A stretch of DNA of 48,667 nucleotides from Gemmataceae bacterium (GTDB lineage Bacteria > Planctomycetota > Planctomycetia > Gemmatales > Gemmataceae). Shown in pieces: positions 33,330 through 42,558 of the stretch (positions within the stretch are counted from its first letter, which is position 1; each line of letters begins with the position of its first letter). The stretch spans positions 1 to 48,667 of the forward strand of contig PLDW01000091.1 in assembly GCA_003136315.1 (NCBI GenBank), in the 5' to 3' direction. The position numbers and the translations under genes were made by a program. The notes below the pieces were generated by a model. That model was not told the origin of the DNA. It ran no database searches and saw only the letters and a list, made by a program, of their open reading frames with translations.

Positions 33330-35120
33330 ATGGCTGGGAAATACCGCTTGTGGCTATGGCTCCTGGCCCCTCTCTACCTCCTGCCCGGTCTCTGGTCGGG
33401 GGCGGGTGCCGACCCTCCGATGCCTCCGTCGAAGGGTAAGAAGGTCGCCTTGCTGATCGGTGTGAACGACTACCAGCACCGGAAGCTCGACCCACTGAAG
33501 TACGCCGCGGCGGACGTCACCGACCTAGAAAGGGTGCTGAAGGCGGCTGGGTTCGAGGTCCGGGTGGTTCGGGGTTCGGACGGGATCGATGCGAAGACGA
33601 CCGGGAAGGACGTCTACTTCGCTGCACTGGCCGATTCTTTGAAGGGCGTGGGGCGGTCGGATACGGTGCTACTGGGGTTCAGCGGTCACGGGGTACAACT
33701 GTTCGTCAAAGCGCCGGGGCCGGGTGGACAGGTGGTCGAGAAAGAGGTTCCGTTCTTCTGCCCGTCGGACGCTGTCCCGTCGGAGTCCGCAACTCTGATC
33801 TCTCTGAACGACGTCCTCAAGATCCTCGACGAGAAAGGCGGCGGGCACAACCTCTTGCTGGTGGATGCGTGCCGAAATGTGGTCGACCCGAATCGCGGAG
33901 CGCGAGGCGGGATCGACAGTGGCCGGATCGAGAATCTCGGCCCCGGGACGGCGGTGTTCATGGCCTGTTCCAGCCGTCAGCGAGCGAGGGAGACGGATAA
34001 GGCTGGGGGTGGGCACGGAGTGTTCTTCCACTTCGTCATTGAGGGCCTCAAGGGAGAGGCCGGAAATGCAGAAGGCGAGGTGACCTGGGAACAACTCATC
34101 CCCTATGTGAAGCGTCGGGTCAGGGACGAATTTCCAAAATGGTTCGACGGGTTACCAGAGGACGAACGACAGCAACCACACGTGATCGCCAACCTGACCG
34201 ACGACCCAGTGCTTGTCGCGGGGATACGCCGTTCGGTGACCACGCCCCCTACCCCTCTCAACCCGCCAGTCACCGAGGCCGCCATACGCACCGCGCGGAC
34301 AGCCTGGGCCAAGTACCTCGGCCGTTCAGTCGAAGAGAAAGTGGACCTCGGGGGCGGAGTGGGGATGGAGTTCGTACTGGTCCCACCCGGGGAATTCCAG
34401 ATGGGCTCGCCCCCAACCGAGGTCGGGCGAGACGAAGACGAAACGGGGCACTCGGTCACCATCACACAGCCGTATTACCTCGGGAAGTACGAGGTGACGC
34501 AGGCTCAGTACGTGCGACTCGCCGGAACAAACCCGAGCTTCTTCGGGAGCGCTGACGACCACCGATCACCCGGAAGCCCTGTGCCCGCGACACTCCCGGT
34601 TGATCGCGTCTCCTGGGAGGATGCGGCTAAGTTCTGCAAGCGGCTCTCCACGTTACCCACCGGGATGGCTGCGGGGCGCGATTTCCGACTGCCAAGCGAG
34701 GCGGAGTGGGAGTACGCCTGTCGGGAATGCGGGTTAGCAGCCGGGCCGTTTCACTTTGGCGACTCGCTTGAAGCAACCCAGGTCAATTTCGACGGAGGTC
34801 GACCCTACGGCAACGGTCGCCAAGGAATGAACCGGGGACGGACGCTGCCGGTTGGCTCATTCCAGCCAAACCGGCTCGGGTTGTATGATCTGCACGGGAA
34901 TGTCGCCGAGTGGTGTGCTGACTGGTACGGGGAGTATGCAGCGGAGCGGAGCACAAACCCGACCGGCCCCATGTCAGGGGAAAAACGGGTGGTCCGAGGC
35001 GGATCGTTTGAAGGCAGCGCGGAGTCCTGCCGGTCGGCGTTCCGACTTGGGGCAGTATCGAAAGAGGGCTATCGGGATCAGGGCTTCCGGGTCGCATACA
35101 TCGCTCGGAAAGTCGAGTGA
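33330..35120 (+). CDS. Secreted caspase-like/FGE-domain protein, not diversified
   Basis: A 596-aa protein from the ATG at 33330 (signal peptide MAGKYRLWLWLLAPLYLLPG); the longer open frame overlaps the WD40 tail. Caspase residues are H120 in FSGHG and C181 in DACR. The FGE/SUMF1 domain is complete from about 350 (FVLVPPGEFQMGSP, YYLGKYEVTQAQY, DFRLPSEAEWEYACRE, GLYDLHGNVAEWC) and ends with RVVRGGSFEGSAESCRSAFR. At the DGR position it has an ordinary FGE end with no match to the template, so it is a natural non-diversified control for the three targets. Its caspase part is very close at DNA level to that of 39236-41047, a sign of recent duplication. Confidence 0.85.
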   Translation: MAGKYRLWLWLLAPLYLLPGLWSGAGADPPMPPSKGKKVALLIGVNDYQHRKLDPLKYAAADVTDLERVLKAAGFEVRVVRGSDGIDAKTTGKDVYFAALADSLKGVGRSDTVLLGFSGHGVQLFVKAPGPGGQVVEKEVPFFCPSDAVPSESATLISLNDVLKILDEKGGGHNLLLVDACRNVVDPNRGARGGIDSGRIENLGPGTAVFMACSSRQRARETDKAGGGHGVFFHFVIEGLKGEAGNAEGEVTWEQLIPYVKRRVRDEFPKWFDGLPEDERQQPHVIANLTDDPVLVAGIRRSVTTPPTPLNPPVTEAAIRTARTAWAKYLGRSVEEKVDLGGGVGMEFVLVPPGEFQMGSPPTEVGRDEDETGHSVTITQPYYLGKYEVTQAQYVRLAGTNPSFFGSADDHRSPGSPVPATLPVDRVSWEDAAKFCKRLSTLPTGMAAGRDFRLPSEAEWEYACRECGLAAGPFHFGDSLEATQVNFDGGRPYGNGRQGMNRGRTLPVGSFQPNRLGLYDLHGNVAEWCADWYGEYAAERSTNPTGPMSGEKRVVRGGSFEGSAESCRSAFRLGAVSKEGYRDQGFRVAYIARKVE

Positions 35121-35234
35121 GACGGTCCACAATCTGAACCCCGACTGCGTAGCGTTCACCGATCTTCCCGAATGGAGGCCGGCCTCCCGGTTGATTCGAT
35201 TCTCATTACTGGTCCCATGATGAAAGGAATGACC

Positions 35235-36470
35235 ATGCCGAGGAGATTGATGCCCCTGTTTGTTTCAGTTGTGCTTCTATTCGTCCCGACGGCCACGCAG
35301 TTTGCTGCCGCTGCTGACCAGGAAGTGGTGAAGACGGTGGCCGATAAAATCGCCGCCGAGACGAAAAAGCAACTCACCCTCCACAGCCAGACATCTGTTG
35401 CGGTGGGTGAGTTCACTGGCCCTGCGAGAGCTTTACCGAACGGGCTCGGACTCGCGATCCAGTATGCTCTCATCCGGTCTCTTGAAACGTCTGGGGTGAC
35501 GATCGACCGCAAGGCTCGATTCGAGCTGAAAGGGGATTTTACCTTACAGATTAAAGAGGGTAGTGCGGGTCTAAGAGTGTCGCCACGCCTGATTGATACC
35601 GACAATAGCAAGGCTGATGAATTGAGCATGACCAGTGATTACTGCTCTGTTTACGATCTTCTTATTTTGACAGGGGCAACAGCGAACATTGCACTCCCGC
35701 AGTGGAGGGATCAATACGATGACTTGCTACCAACAATCATCCAGGCCGCCCAAGAAACACCGGCAGTGTTCGTCTCGGGGTCGGAGATGCGGAGCAAAAA
35801 AGAGAGCCCATTCGGAGTCGAGATCCTTGTCAAGCAACGAGCAGATGGGCCGACACAGGCAGTCACTCCCCGGGTCGAGAACGGCATGGCCTATGCCCCG
35901 ATTGGTCGGGACCAGTTCTACGAGGTACGAGTGATCAACCGGTCCGAGTACGAGGTGGGTGTGACACTGACAATCGATGGACTCGATCTGTTTACCTTCA
36001 GCGATATCCGGAGTGAGAAAACCGGGGAACCGAAGTACCGGCGGCTGGTTTTCGCGAAGGGGCAGTCTTATGCGGTTCAGGGGTGGTATCGGACAGGAGA
36101 CCGGGCCGACTCGTTCGTGGTCACCTCATATGCGAAGAGTGCGGCTGCCGAAAAGCTGGTCAAACCTTCGGGGCGAACCGGGACCATCACGGTAACTTTC
36201 GCCGCAGCCTGGAACAAAAAGGAGGGAAAACCTCCTGCTGATGAACCTGGCAAACGCAAGCGGCCATCGGTTAGTGGGGATGGCACCGGCCGTGGCGATG
36301 ATGTTCAACAATTGGTACAAGGCACCGGCCGCGGGAAAGAGGTGGAGACTCAGCAATTGGTACAAGGCACCGGCCGCGGGAAAGAGGTGGAGACTCAGCT
36401 GCAGGAAGCCACATCTCCATACGAACACGGCGTCATCCGGGATGTGGTCACGGTCCGGTACGCAAAGTAA
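35235..36470 (+). CDS. Secreted paralog family member 2 with an internal 15-aa tandem repeat
   Basis: A 411-aa protein. Several ATGs are possible; I prefer 35235 (MPRRLMPLFVSVVLLFVP), which has AAGGA seven bases upstream and gives a clean signal peptide. The N-terminal domain has SVAVGEFTGPARALPNG and TIDRKARFELKGDF. The core FYEVRVINRSEYEVGVTLTI, DGLDLFTFSDIR, YRRLVFAKGQSYAVQGWYR, SFVVTSYAKSAAAEKLVK is shared with the next two genes. Near the C-terminus GTGRGKEVETQ is repeated with a QLVQ linker. The last 20 residues (SPYEHGVIRDVVTVRYAK) are nearly invariant in the family. Function unknown; it acts outside the cytoplasm. Confidence 0.7.
   Translation: MPRRLMPLFVSVVLLFVPTATQFAAAADQEVVKTVADKIAAETKKQLTLHSQTSVAVGEFTGPARALPNGLGLAIQYALIRSLETSGVTIDRKARFELKGDFTLQIKEGSAGLRVSPRLIDTDNSKADELSMTSDYCSVYDLLILTGATANIALPQWRDQYDDLLPTIIQAAQETPAVFVSGSEMRSKKESPFGVEILVKQRADGPTQAVTPRVENGMAYAPIGRDQFYEVRVINRSEYEVGVTLTIDGLDLFTFSDIRSEKTGEPKYRRLVFAKGQSYAVQGWYRTGDRADSFVVTSYAKSAAAEKLVKPSGRTGTITVTFAAAWNKKEGKPPADEPGKRKRPSVSGDGTGRGDDVQQLVQGTGRGKEVETQQLVQGTGRGKEVETQLQEATSPYEHGVIRDVVTVRYAK
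36309..36398 (+). repeat. Perfect 45-bp tandem duplication inside the coding region
   Basis: Units 36309-36353 and 36354-36398 are identical and in frame, adding a 15-residue block (QLVQGTGRGKEVETQ). A third, diverged half-copy precedes them (GDGTGRGDDVQ). It is absent in the two neighbouring paralogs. Confidence 0.9.
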
Positions 36471-36582
36471 GCCGGCAGCACAGAGTTCAAGACCACCATC
36501 GTCGATGTCATCGTCTGCGATCTAATTGCCATTCGGTGAACGATTTCACTCGTCCGACGTTGCATCATGTGGGAGATCGAAC

Positions 36583-37740
36583 ATGAGTGTCGTGTATAGC
36601 CTCTTCGCCGCGGCTCTGGCGGCGGCTCTCTTGGTCCACCCCGCCAGGGGGACTGGCGACCCACCCGACCCAGAACGGGGTCTTTGGGGGGTGAAACTCG
36701 CCGCCTACAGGCTCGCCGGTCACACCAAAAAGGTGCTGGATCAGCGTGGCGCAGAGAAGCACGTCGCGGTGGGCGAGTTCACCGGACCAGCTCGTATCGA
36801 ATCCAGCAGTGGGGGCGCTGCCATCCAGTATGAACTGATTCGGGCCTTGGAGGCGGCTGGGATGATCGTCGACCGGAAAGCTCCTGTTGAAATCAAGGGC
36901 GATTATGTCATCCGGGATGAATTGACCCTGACCCTTCTGGTCACAATGAGACTAGTCGACCAGAAAGGTGACGAGGTCGGCACCTATCGCAGCGAAGGCG
37001 GCTGTTCCATAGAGGAGACGATCCGACTGTATGGCCTCACCATCGGCGGGAAAAGGCTTCCCCCCCCCGATGATGCCTTCTATCACTGGGGTGTCGATTT
37101 GAAAGGAGCGCTGGAAAAGCCGATGGTCTGGGTGTCAGGCTCGGAGGTCAAGGCTCGAAAAGACAGTCCGTACGCCGTCGAGGTGTTGGTCAAGGACAGG
37201 GCGGATGGACTGGGTGTTGCGGTTGTGCCTCGCGTCGAGAACGGCATGGCCTATGTACCGATCGGCCGAGGCAATTACTATGAGGTGCGAGTGATTAACC
37301 GGTCCGAGTACGAGGCGGGTGTGACACTAACGATCGATGGGCTCGATCTGTTTACCTTCAGCGATATTCGGGACGAGAAGACCGGAGAACCGAAGTTCCG
37401 GCGGCTGGTTTTCGCGAAGGGGCAGTCCTACGCGGTTCAGGGGTGGTATCGGACCGGAGAACGGGCCGACTCGTTTGTGGTCACCTCGTATGCGAAGAGC
37501 GCGGCGGCCGAAAAGCTGGTCAAACCTTCAGGGCGAACCGGGACAATCACCGTCACCTTCGCCGCAGCCTGGAACAAAAAGGTGGGGAATCGCCCTGCCG
37601 ATGAACCAACCATCCCTGCCCCATCATCTAGCGATGGCACCGGCCGCGGGAAGGAGGTTAAGACCGAACTACAGGAAGCCACGTCTCCCTACGAATACGG
37701 CGTCCTCCGGGATGTGGTCACGGTCCGGTACGCAAAGTAA
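36583..37740 (+). CDS. Secreted paralog family member 3
   Basis: A 385-aa protein from the ATG at 36583 (GGGAGATCGAAC upstream), with signal peptide MSVVYSLFAAALAAALLVHP. Conserved blocks are DPERGLWGVKLAAYRLAGHT, VAVGEFTGPARIES, YYEVRVINRSEYEAGVTLTI, DGLDLFTFSDIRDEKTGEP and the terminal YGVLRDVVTVRYAK. It is very similar to the next gene over its whole length and shares the upstream sequence GCCGGCAGCA ... GAGTTCAAGACCACC, so the two arose by a tandem duplication that included the leader. The C-terminal half is almost identical to that of the neighbours, while the middle differs, which suggests gene conversion. Function unknown. Confidence 0.7.
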   Translation: MSVVYSLFAAALAAALLVHPARGTGDPPDPERGLWGVKLAAYRLAGHTKKVLDQRGAEKHVAVGEFTGPARIESSSGGAAIQYELIRALEAAGMIVDRKAPVEIKGDYVIRDELTLTLLVTMRLVDQKGDEVGTYRSEGGCSIEETIRLYGLTIGGKRLPPPDDAFYHWGVDLKGALEKPMVWVSGSEVKARKDSPYAVEVLVKDRADGLGVAVVPRVENGMAYVPIGRGNYYEVRVINRSEYEAGVTLTIDGLDLFTFSDIRDEKTGEPKFRRLVFAKGQSYAVQGWYRTGERADSFVVTSYAKSAAAEKLVKPSGRTGTITVTFAAAWNKKVGNRPADEPTIPAPSSSDGTGRGKEVKTELQEATSPYEYGVLRDVVTVRYAK

Positions 37741-37824
37741 GCCGGCAGCAGAGAGTTCAAGACCACCACTGTCGATGTCATCGTCCGCGATGTATCCGAG
37801 GTTGCACCATTCGGGAGATCGAAC

Positions 37825-39021
37825 ATGCGTGTCGTGCATTGCCTCTTCGTTGCGTCACTGGCGGCGGCTCTCTTGGTCCACCCCGCCCGGGGGTTTGACG
37901 ACCCACCCGACCCGGAACGGGGTCTTTGGGGGGTGAAACTCGCCGCCTACCGGCTCGCCGGTCACACCAAAAAGGCGCTGGAGCAGCGAGGCGAGAAGCG
38001 GGTCGTGGTGGGTGAGATCACGGGACCGGCCAGTATCGAATCCAGTAGTGGGGGGACGTCCATCCAGTATGAACTGATTCGGGCCTTGGAGGCGGCTGGG
38101 ATTACTGTCGACCGGAAGGCCCCTGTTGAAATCAAGGGCGATTATGTGATCCGGGATGAATTCCAGACCCTTCGGGTCACGATACGTCTTACCGATAAGA
38201 ACGGGGACGAGGTCGGCGCCTACCGCAGCGAAGTCGGCTGTTCCGAAGAGGAGACAGTCCGACTGTATGGCCTCACCATCACCAGGAGAATGGACACCAC
38301 CGGAGGTGCTCTCAAAACCGGAACCCTAATGACTGAGCATTTCTCCCGGGACGATCTGAAGGGGTCGGTGGAAAAGCCGATGGTCTGGGTGTCAGGAACG
38401 GAGGTCAGGGCTCGAAAGGACAGCCCTTATGCCGTCGAGGTGTTGGTCAAGGACCGGGCAGATGGTCTGGGCGTTGCGATTGTGCCTCGTGTCGAGAACG
38501 GCGTGGCCTACGCCCCGATCGGCCGGGACCAGTTCTACGAGGTGCGAGTGATCAACCGGTCCGAGCACGAGGCGGCTGCGACACTGACGATAGATGGGCT
38601 CGATCTGTTTACCTTCAGCGACATCCGGAACGAGAAAACCGGAGAACCGAAGTTCCGACGGCTGGTTTTCGCGAAGGGGCAGTCCTATGCGGTTCAGGGA
38701 TGGTATCGGACCGGAGAACGGGCCGACTCGTTCGTGGTCACCTCGTATGCGAAGAGCGCGGCGGCCGAAAAGTTGGTCAAACCTTCGGGCCGAACCGGGA
38801 CCATTACCGTCACCTTCGCTGCGGCCTGGAATAAAAAGGAGGGGAAGCCCCCAGCCGACGAGCCAGGCTGGGACCGCGTCAAGATAGCCCCGGGGGGAAA
38901 GAAGGCGAATGGGCCTGGCACCGGCCGTGGGCAGGCGGTTAAGACCGAGCTGCAGGAAGCCACGTCCCCATACGAATACGGCGTGCTCCGGGATGTGGTC
39001 ACGGTCCGGTACGCAAAGTAA
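37825..39021 (+). CDS. Secreted paralog family member 4
   Basis: A 398-aa protein from the ATG at 37825 (GGGAGATCGAAC upstream), with signal peptide MRVVHCLFVASLAAALLVHP. It is a near-duplicate of the preceding gene, differing mainly in a middle insert (RMDTTGGALKTGTLMTEHF) and in the linker before the terminal block (ATSPYEYGVLRDVVTVRYAK). Like its relatives it contains no catalytic motif or membrane helix. It lies 214 bases upstream of the DGR target 2 gene on the same strand. Confidence 0.7.
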   Translation: MRVVHCLFVASLAAALLVHPARGFDDPPDPERGLWGVKLAAYRLAGHTKKALEQRGEKRVVVGEITGPASIESSSGGTSIQYELIRALEAAGITVDRKAPVEIKGDYVIRDEFQTLRVTIRLTDKNGDEVGAYRSEVGCSEEETVRLYGLTITRRMDTTGGALKTGTLMTEHFSRDDLKGSVEKPMVWVSGTEVRARKDSPYAVEVLVKDRADGLGVAIVPRVENGVAYAPIGRDQFYEVRVINRSEHEAAATLTIDGLDLFTFSDIRNEKTGEPKFRRLVFAKGQSYAVQGWYRTGERADSFVVTSYAKSAAAEKLVKPSGRTGTITVTFAAAWNKKEGKPPADEPGWDRVKIAPGGKKANGPGTGRGQAVKTELQEATSPYEYGVLRDVVTVRYAK

Positions 39022-39235
39022 GCCCGCATCCAGTCTCAGTCAGGTGAACCTGTACGTGTTGGGTCGATCGGAGACGTGTGGGGCACTCTGGACCTGAATC
39101 ACCCCCCGTTGATGATAAGAGTCACCCGATTTCAGGTCCATCGAGACCACAATACCGATCGCGCAGAGTGTCAACCCTGGTGTCTGTTGAGGTCTCCAGA
39201 AACACTTGCTTGGCACCCGTTTGAGGTGATCACCC

Positions 39236-41047
39236 ATGCTCCGCCATAGTACCCCATTCGTGCTCCTCGTCATCGTCCTGGCCGCGGCCATTCCGCTCGC
39301 CGACCTGTTGTTCGCTCAACCGCCCGCGAAGGGGAAGAAGGTTGCCCTGCTGATCGGTGTCAACCAGTATGCGAACCGGAAACTCGACCCCCTCAACTTC
39401 GCCGAGGCCGACGTCACCGACCTGGAGCGGGTGTTGAAGACGGCCGGGTTTGAGGTGAAGACGATTCGTGGGTCGGCGGGCATTGACCCGCAAGCCAACC
39501 GAAGCGGGAAGGACGTCTACTTCGCTGCACTGGCCGATTCATTGAAGGGCGTGGGACGGTCGGATACGGTGCTACTGGGGTTCAGCGGCCACGGGGTGCA
39601 ACTGTTCGTCAAGGAGCCAGGTCCGGACGGGAAGCCGGTGGATAAGGAGTCGCCATTCTTCTGCCCGGCCGACGGGATTCCTTCCGACGCGACCACGCTA
39701 ATCGGGATCAACGACGTGCTGAAGGTGCTGGACGAGCGAGGTGGCGGCCACAACCTGCTTCTGGTGGATGCGTGCCGCAATGTGGTCGATCCGAATCGAG
39801 GGTCGCGTGGGGGGATCAACGGAAGTCGGATCGATAACCTGCCGGAAGGGACGGCCGTGTTTTTCTCGTGTTCCGGCCGCCAGAAGGCTCGTGAGACCGA
39901 GAAAGCGGGAGGCGGTCACGGGGTGTTCTTCCACTTTGTGCTGGAGGGGCTCAAGGGGGCTCCGGGGGCGACCGACGGGAAGGGGCGGGTCACGTGGGAC
40001 CGTCTCGTCCCGTATGTGAAGGAGCAGGTGAAGGAAGCTGGGTCCGACTGGCTGGCCGACCTCCCCGCTGGTGAGCGGCAGGTGCCATTCGCGATCGGGA
40101 GCCTCGGCGACGTGCCGCCGCTGGTGGCAGGGGATCTGGCGAAACCGGCGGATGAGAAGACTTATACGAGCAAGGCCACCGGGATGAAGTTTGTGCGGGT
40201 GAAGGCAGGTACGTTCACGATGGGTTCAACGCCCGAGCAGATTAAAGCCGTGAACGAAGAGATCAAGAAAGCGGGATTCTCGTACACGGCAGATGACGAA
40301 GGCCCGACCCGCCAGGTGACGTTGACAAAGGATTACTTCCTGGGGGAATGCGAGGTCACACGAGGGCAGTTCCGGAAGTTCGTGGAGGCCGAGGGATACA
40401 AGACAGAGGCCGAAGCGGATGGGAAGGGCGGATACGGCTGGGATACAGCGAAGAAGACCTGGGTGCAAGATCCGAAATACACCTGGCGTGATCCGGGTTT
40501 CGTGCAGACAGATGAGCACCCGGTGGTCGAAGTCAGTTGGAACGATGCGGTGGCGTTTTGCGAGTGGCTGAGCCGGAAGGAAGGCAAGACGTACCGGCTT
40601 CCGACCGAGGCAGAATGGGAGTATGCATGCCGTGCGGGGAGCCGTGGCCGGTTCCACTTTGGCGACGATGACGAGGAATTGGCGAAGTACGGGAATGTCG
40701 CGGATGCTTCGTTCCGCGCGGCGACCGGTATGACTTACGGTATCCAGGCAGACGACCGATTTGGATTCACAGCCCCGGTGCGGCAGTTCAAGCCGAACCC
40801 GTGGGGGCTCTACGATATGCACGGCAATGCCTGGGAGTGGTGCCAGGATTACTATGGACCCTACGACAAGTTGGCGAGCTTGAAAGATTCCTTTCAATCG
40901 ACAAAACAGTCTAACGAATGTCGTGTCCTTCGGGGTGGTTCCTGGGTCGGCTTCGCCGGGGGCTGCCGCGCAGCGTACCGCAGCAACAACGCGCCCGATT
41001 ACCGCAGCGGCTACAGCGGTTTTCGTGTTTGTTTCCGCCTGGACTGA
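39236..41047 (+). CDS. Secreted caspase-like/FGE-domain protein, DGR target 2
   Basis: A 603-aa protein from the ATG at 39236 (signal peptide MLRHSTPFVLLVIVLAAAIP). Caspase residues are H119 in FSGHG and C180 in DACR. The FGE/SUMF1 domain begins near 320 (FVRVKAGTFTMGST, YFLGECEVTRGQF, YRLPTEAEWEYACRAG, GLYDMHGNAWEWC). The final 41 residues (about 562-602) are encoded by a DGR variable repeat between constant CRVLRGGSW and GFRVCFRLD. The gene is convergent with the reverse transcriptase; their stops are four bases apart. The caspase half is nearly the same as in 33330-35120, but the FGE half is distinct, so domain shuffling is likely. Confidence 0.88.
   Translation: MLRHSTPFVLLVIVLAAAIPLADLLFAQPPAKGKKVALLIGVNQYANRKLDPLNFAEADVTDLERVLKTAGFEVKTIRGSAGIDPQANRSGKDVYFAALADSLKGVGRSDTVLLGFSGHGVQLFVKEPGPDGKPVDKESPFFCPADGIPSDATTLIGINDVLKVLDERGGGHNLLLVDACRNVVDPNRGSRGGINGSRIDNLPEGTAVFFSCSGRQKARETEKAGGGHGVFFHFVLEGLKGAPGATDGKGRVTWDRLVPYVKEQVKEAGSDWLADLPAGERQVPFAIGSLGDVPPLVAGDLAKPADEKTYTSKATGMKFVRVKAGTFTMGSTPEQIKAVNEEIKKAGFSYTADDEGPTRQVTLTKDYFLGECEVTRGQFRKFVEAEGYKTEAEADGKGGYGWDTAKKTWVQDPKYTWRDPGFVQTDEHPVVEVSWNDAVAFCEWLSRKEGKTYRLPTEAEWEYACRAGSRGRFHFGDDDEELAKYGNVADASFRAATGMTYGIQADDRFGFTAPVRQFKPNPWGLYDMHGNAWEWCQDYYGPYDKLASLKDSFQSTKQSNECRVLRGGSWVGFAGGCRAAYRSNNAPDYRSGYSGFRVCFRLD
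40919..41041 (+). repeat. DGR variable repeat 2 (VR2)
   Basis: 123 bp. Of the 13 template AAC codons, 11 are changed (GTC, GGC, TTC, GGC, TAC, AGC, TAC, AGC, GGC, TAC, AGC). Template AGG and ACG have become GGG and GCG, again at adenines. The only other difference is the outermost base (T for C) at the boundary. It lies on the opposite strand from the template, VR1 and VR3. Confidence 0.93.
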
Positions 41048-41050
41048 TTA

Positions 41051-42208
41051 CTATCTTCTGTTTGACTGTTTTACTATTTTCTCTTTCTTGTTTTCCTCTC
41101 CTTCGCGAAGCGAACGGCGCAAAAACTCAAAATTACTCTGTCTATCTTTAGATAATTCTGGAAAGGGCCAGCGGCGAGCGAGGCGGACGAACAAGGGGAA
41201 ACTATCGGCCTGGGAAGCGTGGCCGAGCCACCCTGCGACACGGCAGCGGACCTCCGCCAGCAGCATTTCTCCTGCCTCCACCGCCTTCCGCATCGACCGC
41301 AGACGCCCCAGAAAGGTCCGGATGCTCGTCCCCCGCACCTCGCGGCGGTGCGGCCACGTTCGGTATCCGACGAACGTGAGCCCCGTGTGGGTCGGCACGA
41401 CCGCGGTTTTCCCTGGGTGAAGCCGCAACCGCAGCCCGGCGAGCAAGTCCGCCACCCGCTCCCGGAGATCCTCCAGGCGGCCCCAGTCGTTGTCCATGAT
41501 CACGAAATCGTCGCAGTAGCGGACGTACCCCCCGACTCGCCAGTCGGTAGTGATCGTGTGGTCGAGACCGTTCAGATACCAGTTGGCGAACCACTGGCTG
41601 GTGAGGTTGCCGATCGGAAGGCCGCGACGACGGGTGAAGGGGGTGAAGAGATCATCCCCCGGGAACCAGTGGACCGCGGGGTCTTGCTCGTTCGACCCAT
41701 CCACGATCGTGTCCAGCAACTTCAGCAGTCGCCGGTCCTTGAGCAACCGGCGGAACGTCGCCTTCATCACCTCGTGATCGATCCCCGGGAAGAACTGCCG
41801 GACGTCGCACTGGAGGGCGTACCGGTTACGCCGCATCAGGTGTTGCAGTCGCCGCGAGGCCGCGTGAGTCCCCTTCCTCTTGCGGCAGGCGTAGCTGTCC
41901 GGGTGGAAGTGGCGATCGAGGATCGGTTCGAGCACCCGGAGAATCGCGTGGTGAACGACCCGATCGCGGTACGGGGCAGCGGAGATGAGCCGGGGCTTCG
42001 GCCGGGCAATCCGGTGGGTGGTGAACGCTCCGGGGCGGTAGGTGCCGGATTCGAGTTCCCGCTGTAAACGGAGGAGATCCCACTCGCGGCGAAACTCGAA
42101 TCGAGCCACCGCCGGGCGAAGCGTCTTGCCCCGGCGTGCGTTGATCGCCGCAGCGAGGAGGTTCTCCCACCCCACCAGCCGATCCCAGAGGCCGCCGGTT
42201 CGCTTCAT
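41051..42208 (-). CDS. DGR reverse transcriptase
   Basis: A 385-aa protein. I chose the ATG at 42208 because it overlaps the Avd-like stop as ATGA and the family sequence begins right after it ([15 protein letters not shown]). Motif A has catalytic Asp in [11 protein letters not shown] (D135). The motif IGNLTSQ (199-205, in [14 protein letters not shown]) is diagnostic of DGR reverse transcriptases; retrons and group II introns have different residues here. YCDD (231-234) completes the active site. The enzyme copies the template-repeat RNA with errors at adenines, and the cDNA replaces a variable repeat. The C-terminal 30 residues are encoded over the hairpin and T-rich tract of target 2, which suggests that recombination shaped this end. 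Confidence 0.95.
   Translation of the reverse strand: MKRTGGLWDRLVGWENLLAAAINARRGKTLRPAVARFEFRREWDLLRLQRELESGTYRPGAFTTHRIARPKPRLISAAPYRDRVVHHAILRVLEPILDRHFHPDSYACRKRKGTHAASRRLQHLMRRNRYALQCDVRQFFPGIDHEVMKATFRRLLKDRRLLKLLDTIVDGSNEQDPAVHWFPGDDLFTPFTRRRGLPIGNLTSQWFANWYLNGLDHTITTDWRVGGYVRYCDDFVIMDNDWGRLEDLRERVADLLAGLRLRLHPGKTAVVPTHTGLTFVGYRTWPHRREVRGTSIRTFLGRLRSMRKAVEAGEMLLAEVRCRVAGWLGHASQADSFPLFVRLARRWPFPELSKDRQSNFEFLRRSLREGEENKKEKIVKQSNRR
41102..41114. repeat. DGR-associated hairpin downstream of variable repeat 2
   Basis: TTCGC-GAA-GCGAA, 60 bases beyond the end of VR2. A pyrimidine-rich stretch starting GACTGATTACTATCTTCTG lies between, closely matching the stretch after VR1 and VR3. It lies inside the 3' end of the reverse-transcriptase gene. 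Confidence 0.7.
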
Positions 42209-42558
42209 TTCGCGCCCGAGCGTGTCGCCCTCAGCCACCCGCCGACCTGAACCCCGACACGCTCGGCGAGCCGGATCAGGTGGCCATGACCGGGCAGGGG
42301 GAGCGCTCGCAGGTCCACAGCGAGGCGGAGCCCAAACCGGAGAAGTTCGAGTTCGACGTTCGCTGCGGCCAGAATGGGCGGGCGTTCGGCGGGAGTGGCG
42401 TATCGCGCGCGGATGAGCCCAGCGAGAATGGCCCGGCATCTGTCGGTGAGTTCGGCCCCGAGGGTGGCGCGGTGGTGGCGGGGGAACTTCTCGACCCGGC
42501 GGGTGAGGTCGAGGGTAAGTGTGTAGCAATCGGCGATGACGGGGAGTTCGGCCGACAT
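42205..42558 (-). CDS. avd: Avd-like four-helix-bundle accessory protein
   Basis: A 117-aa protein from the ATG at 42558 ([20 protein letters not shown]). The frame is open further upstream, but that part is proline-rich antisense-like sequence through the template spacer. Helical blocks [37 protein letters not shown] and [20 protein letters not shown] match the bAvd/four-helix-bundle pattern (basic, small, with FPRxHR near the start). Avd forms a pentamer that binds the reverse transcriptase and template RNA and is needed for mutagenic copying. It overlaps the reverse-transcriptase start by four bases, and the template repeat lies 187 bases upstream. Confidence 0.88.
   Translation of the reverse strand: MSAELPVIADCYTLTLDLTRRVEKFPRHHRATLGAELTDRCRAILAGLIRARYATPAERPPILAAANVELELLRFGLRLAVDLRALPLPGHGHLIRLAERVGVQVGGWLRATRSGAK

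Larger units (their letters stand above)
36471..39021 (+). repeat. Tandem gene duplication (two ~1.27-kb units)
   Basis: Units 36471-37740 and 37741-39021 each consist of a related leader and one secreted-paralog gene. The leaders share GAGTTCAAGACCACC, TCGATGTCATCGTC and GGGAGATCGAACATG. Long stretches in the 3' halves are nearly identical at DNA level, also with 35880-36230 of the gene before. Confidence 0.8.

Noticed and set aside
34980..35120. Possible fourth variable repeat at the end of the caspase-FGE gene at 33330
   Set aside because: The end of this gene has the usual FGE motif (VVRGGSF) but no 123-bp match to the template and no hairpin after it.
36309..36398. CRISPR-like repeat
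   Set aside because: The units are directly adjacent, in frame inside a gene and without spacers. No CRISPR array or cas gene was seen in the window.
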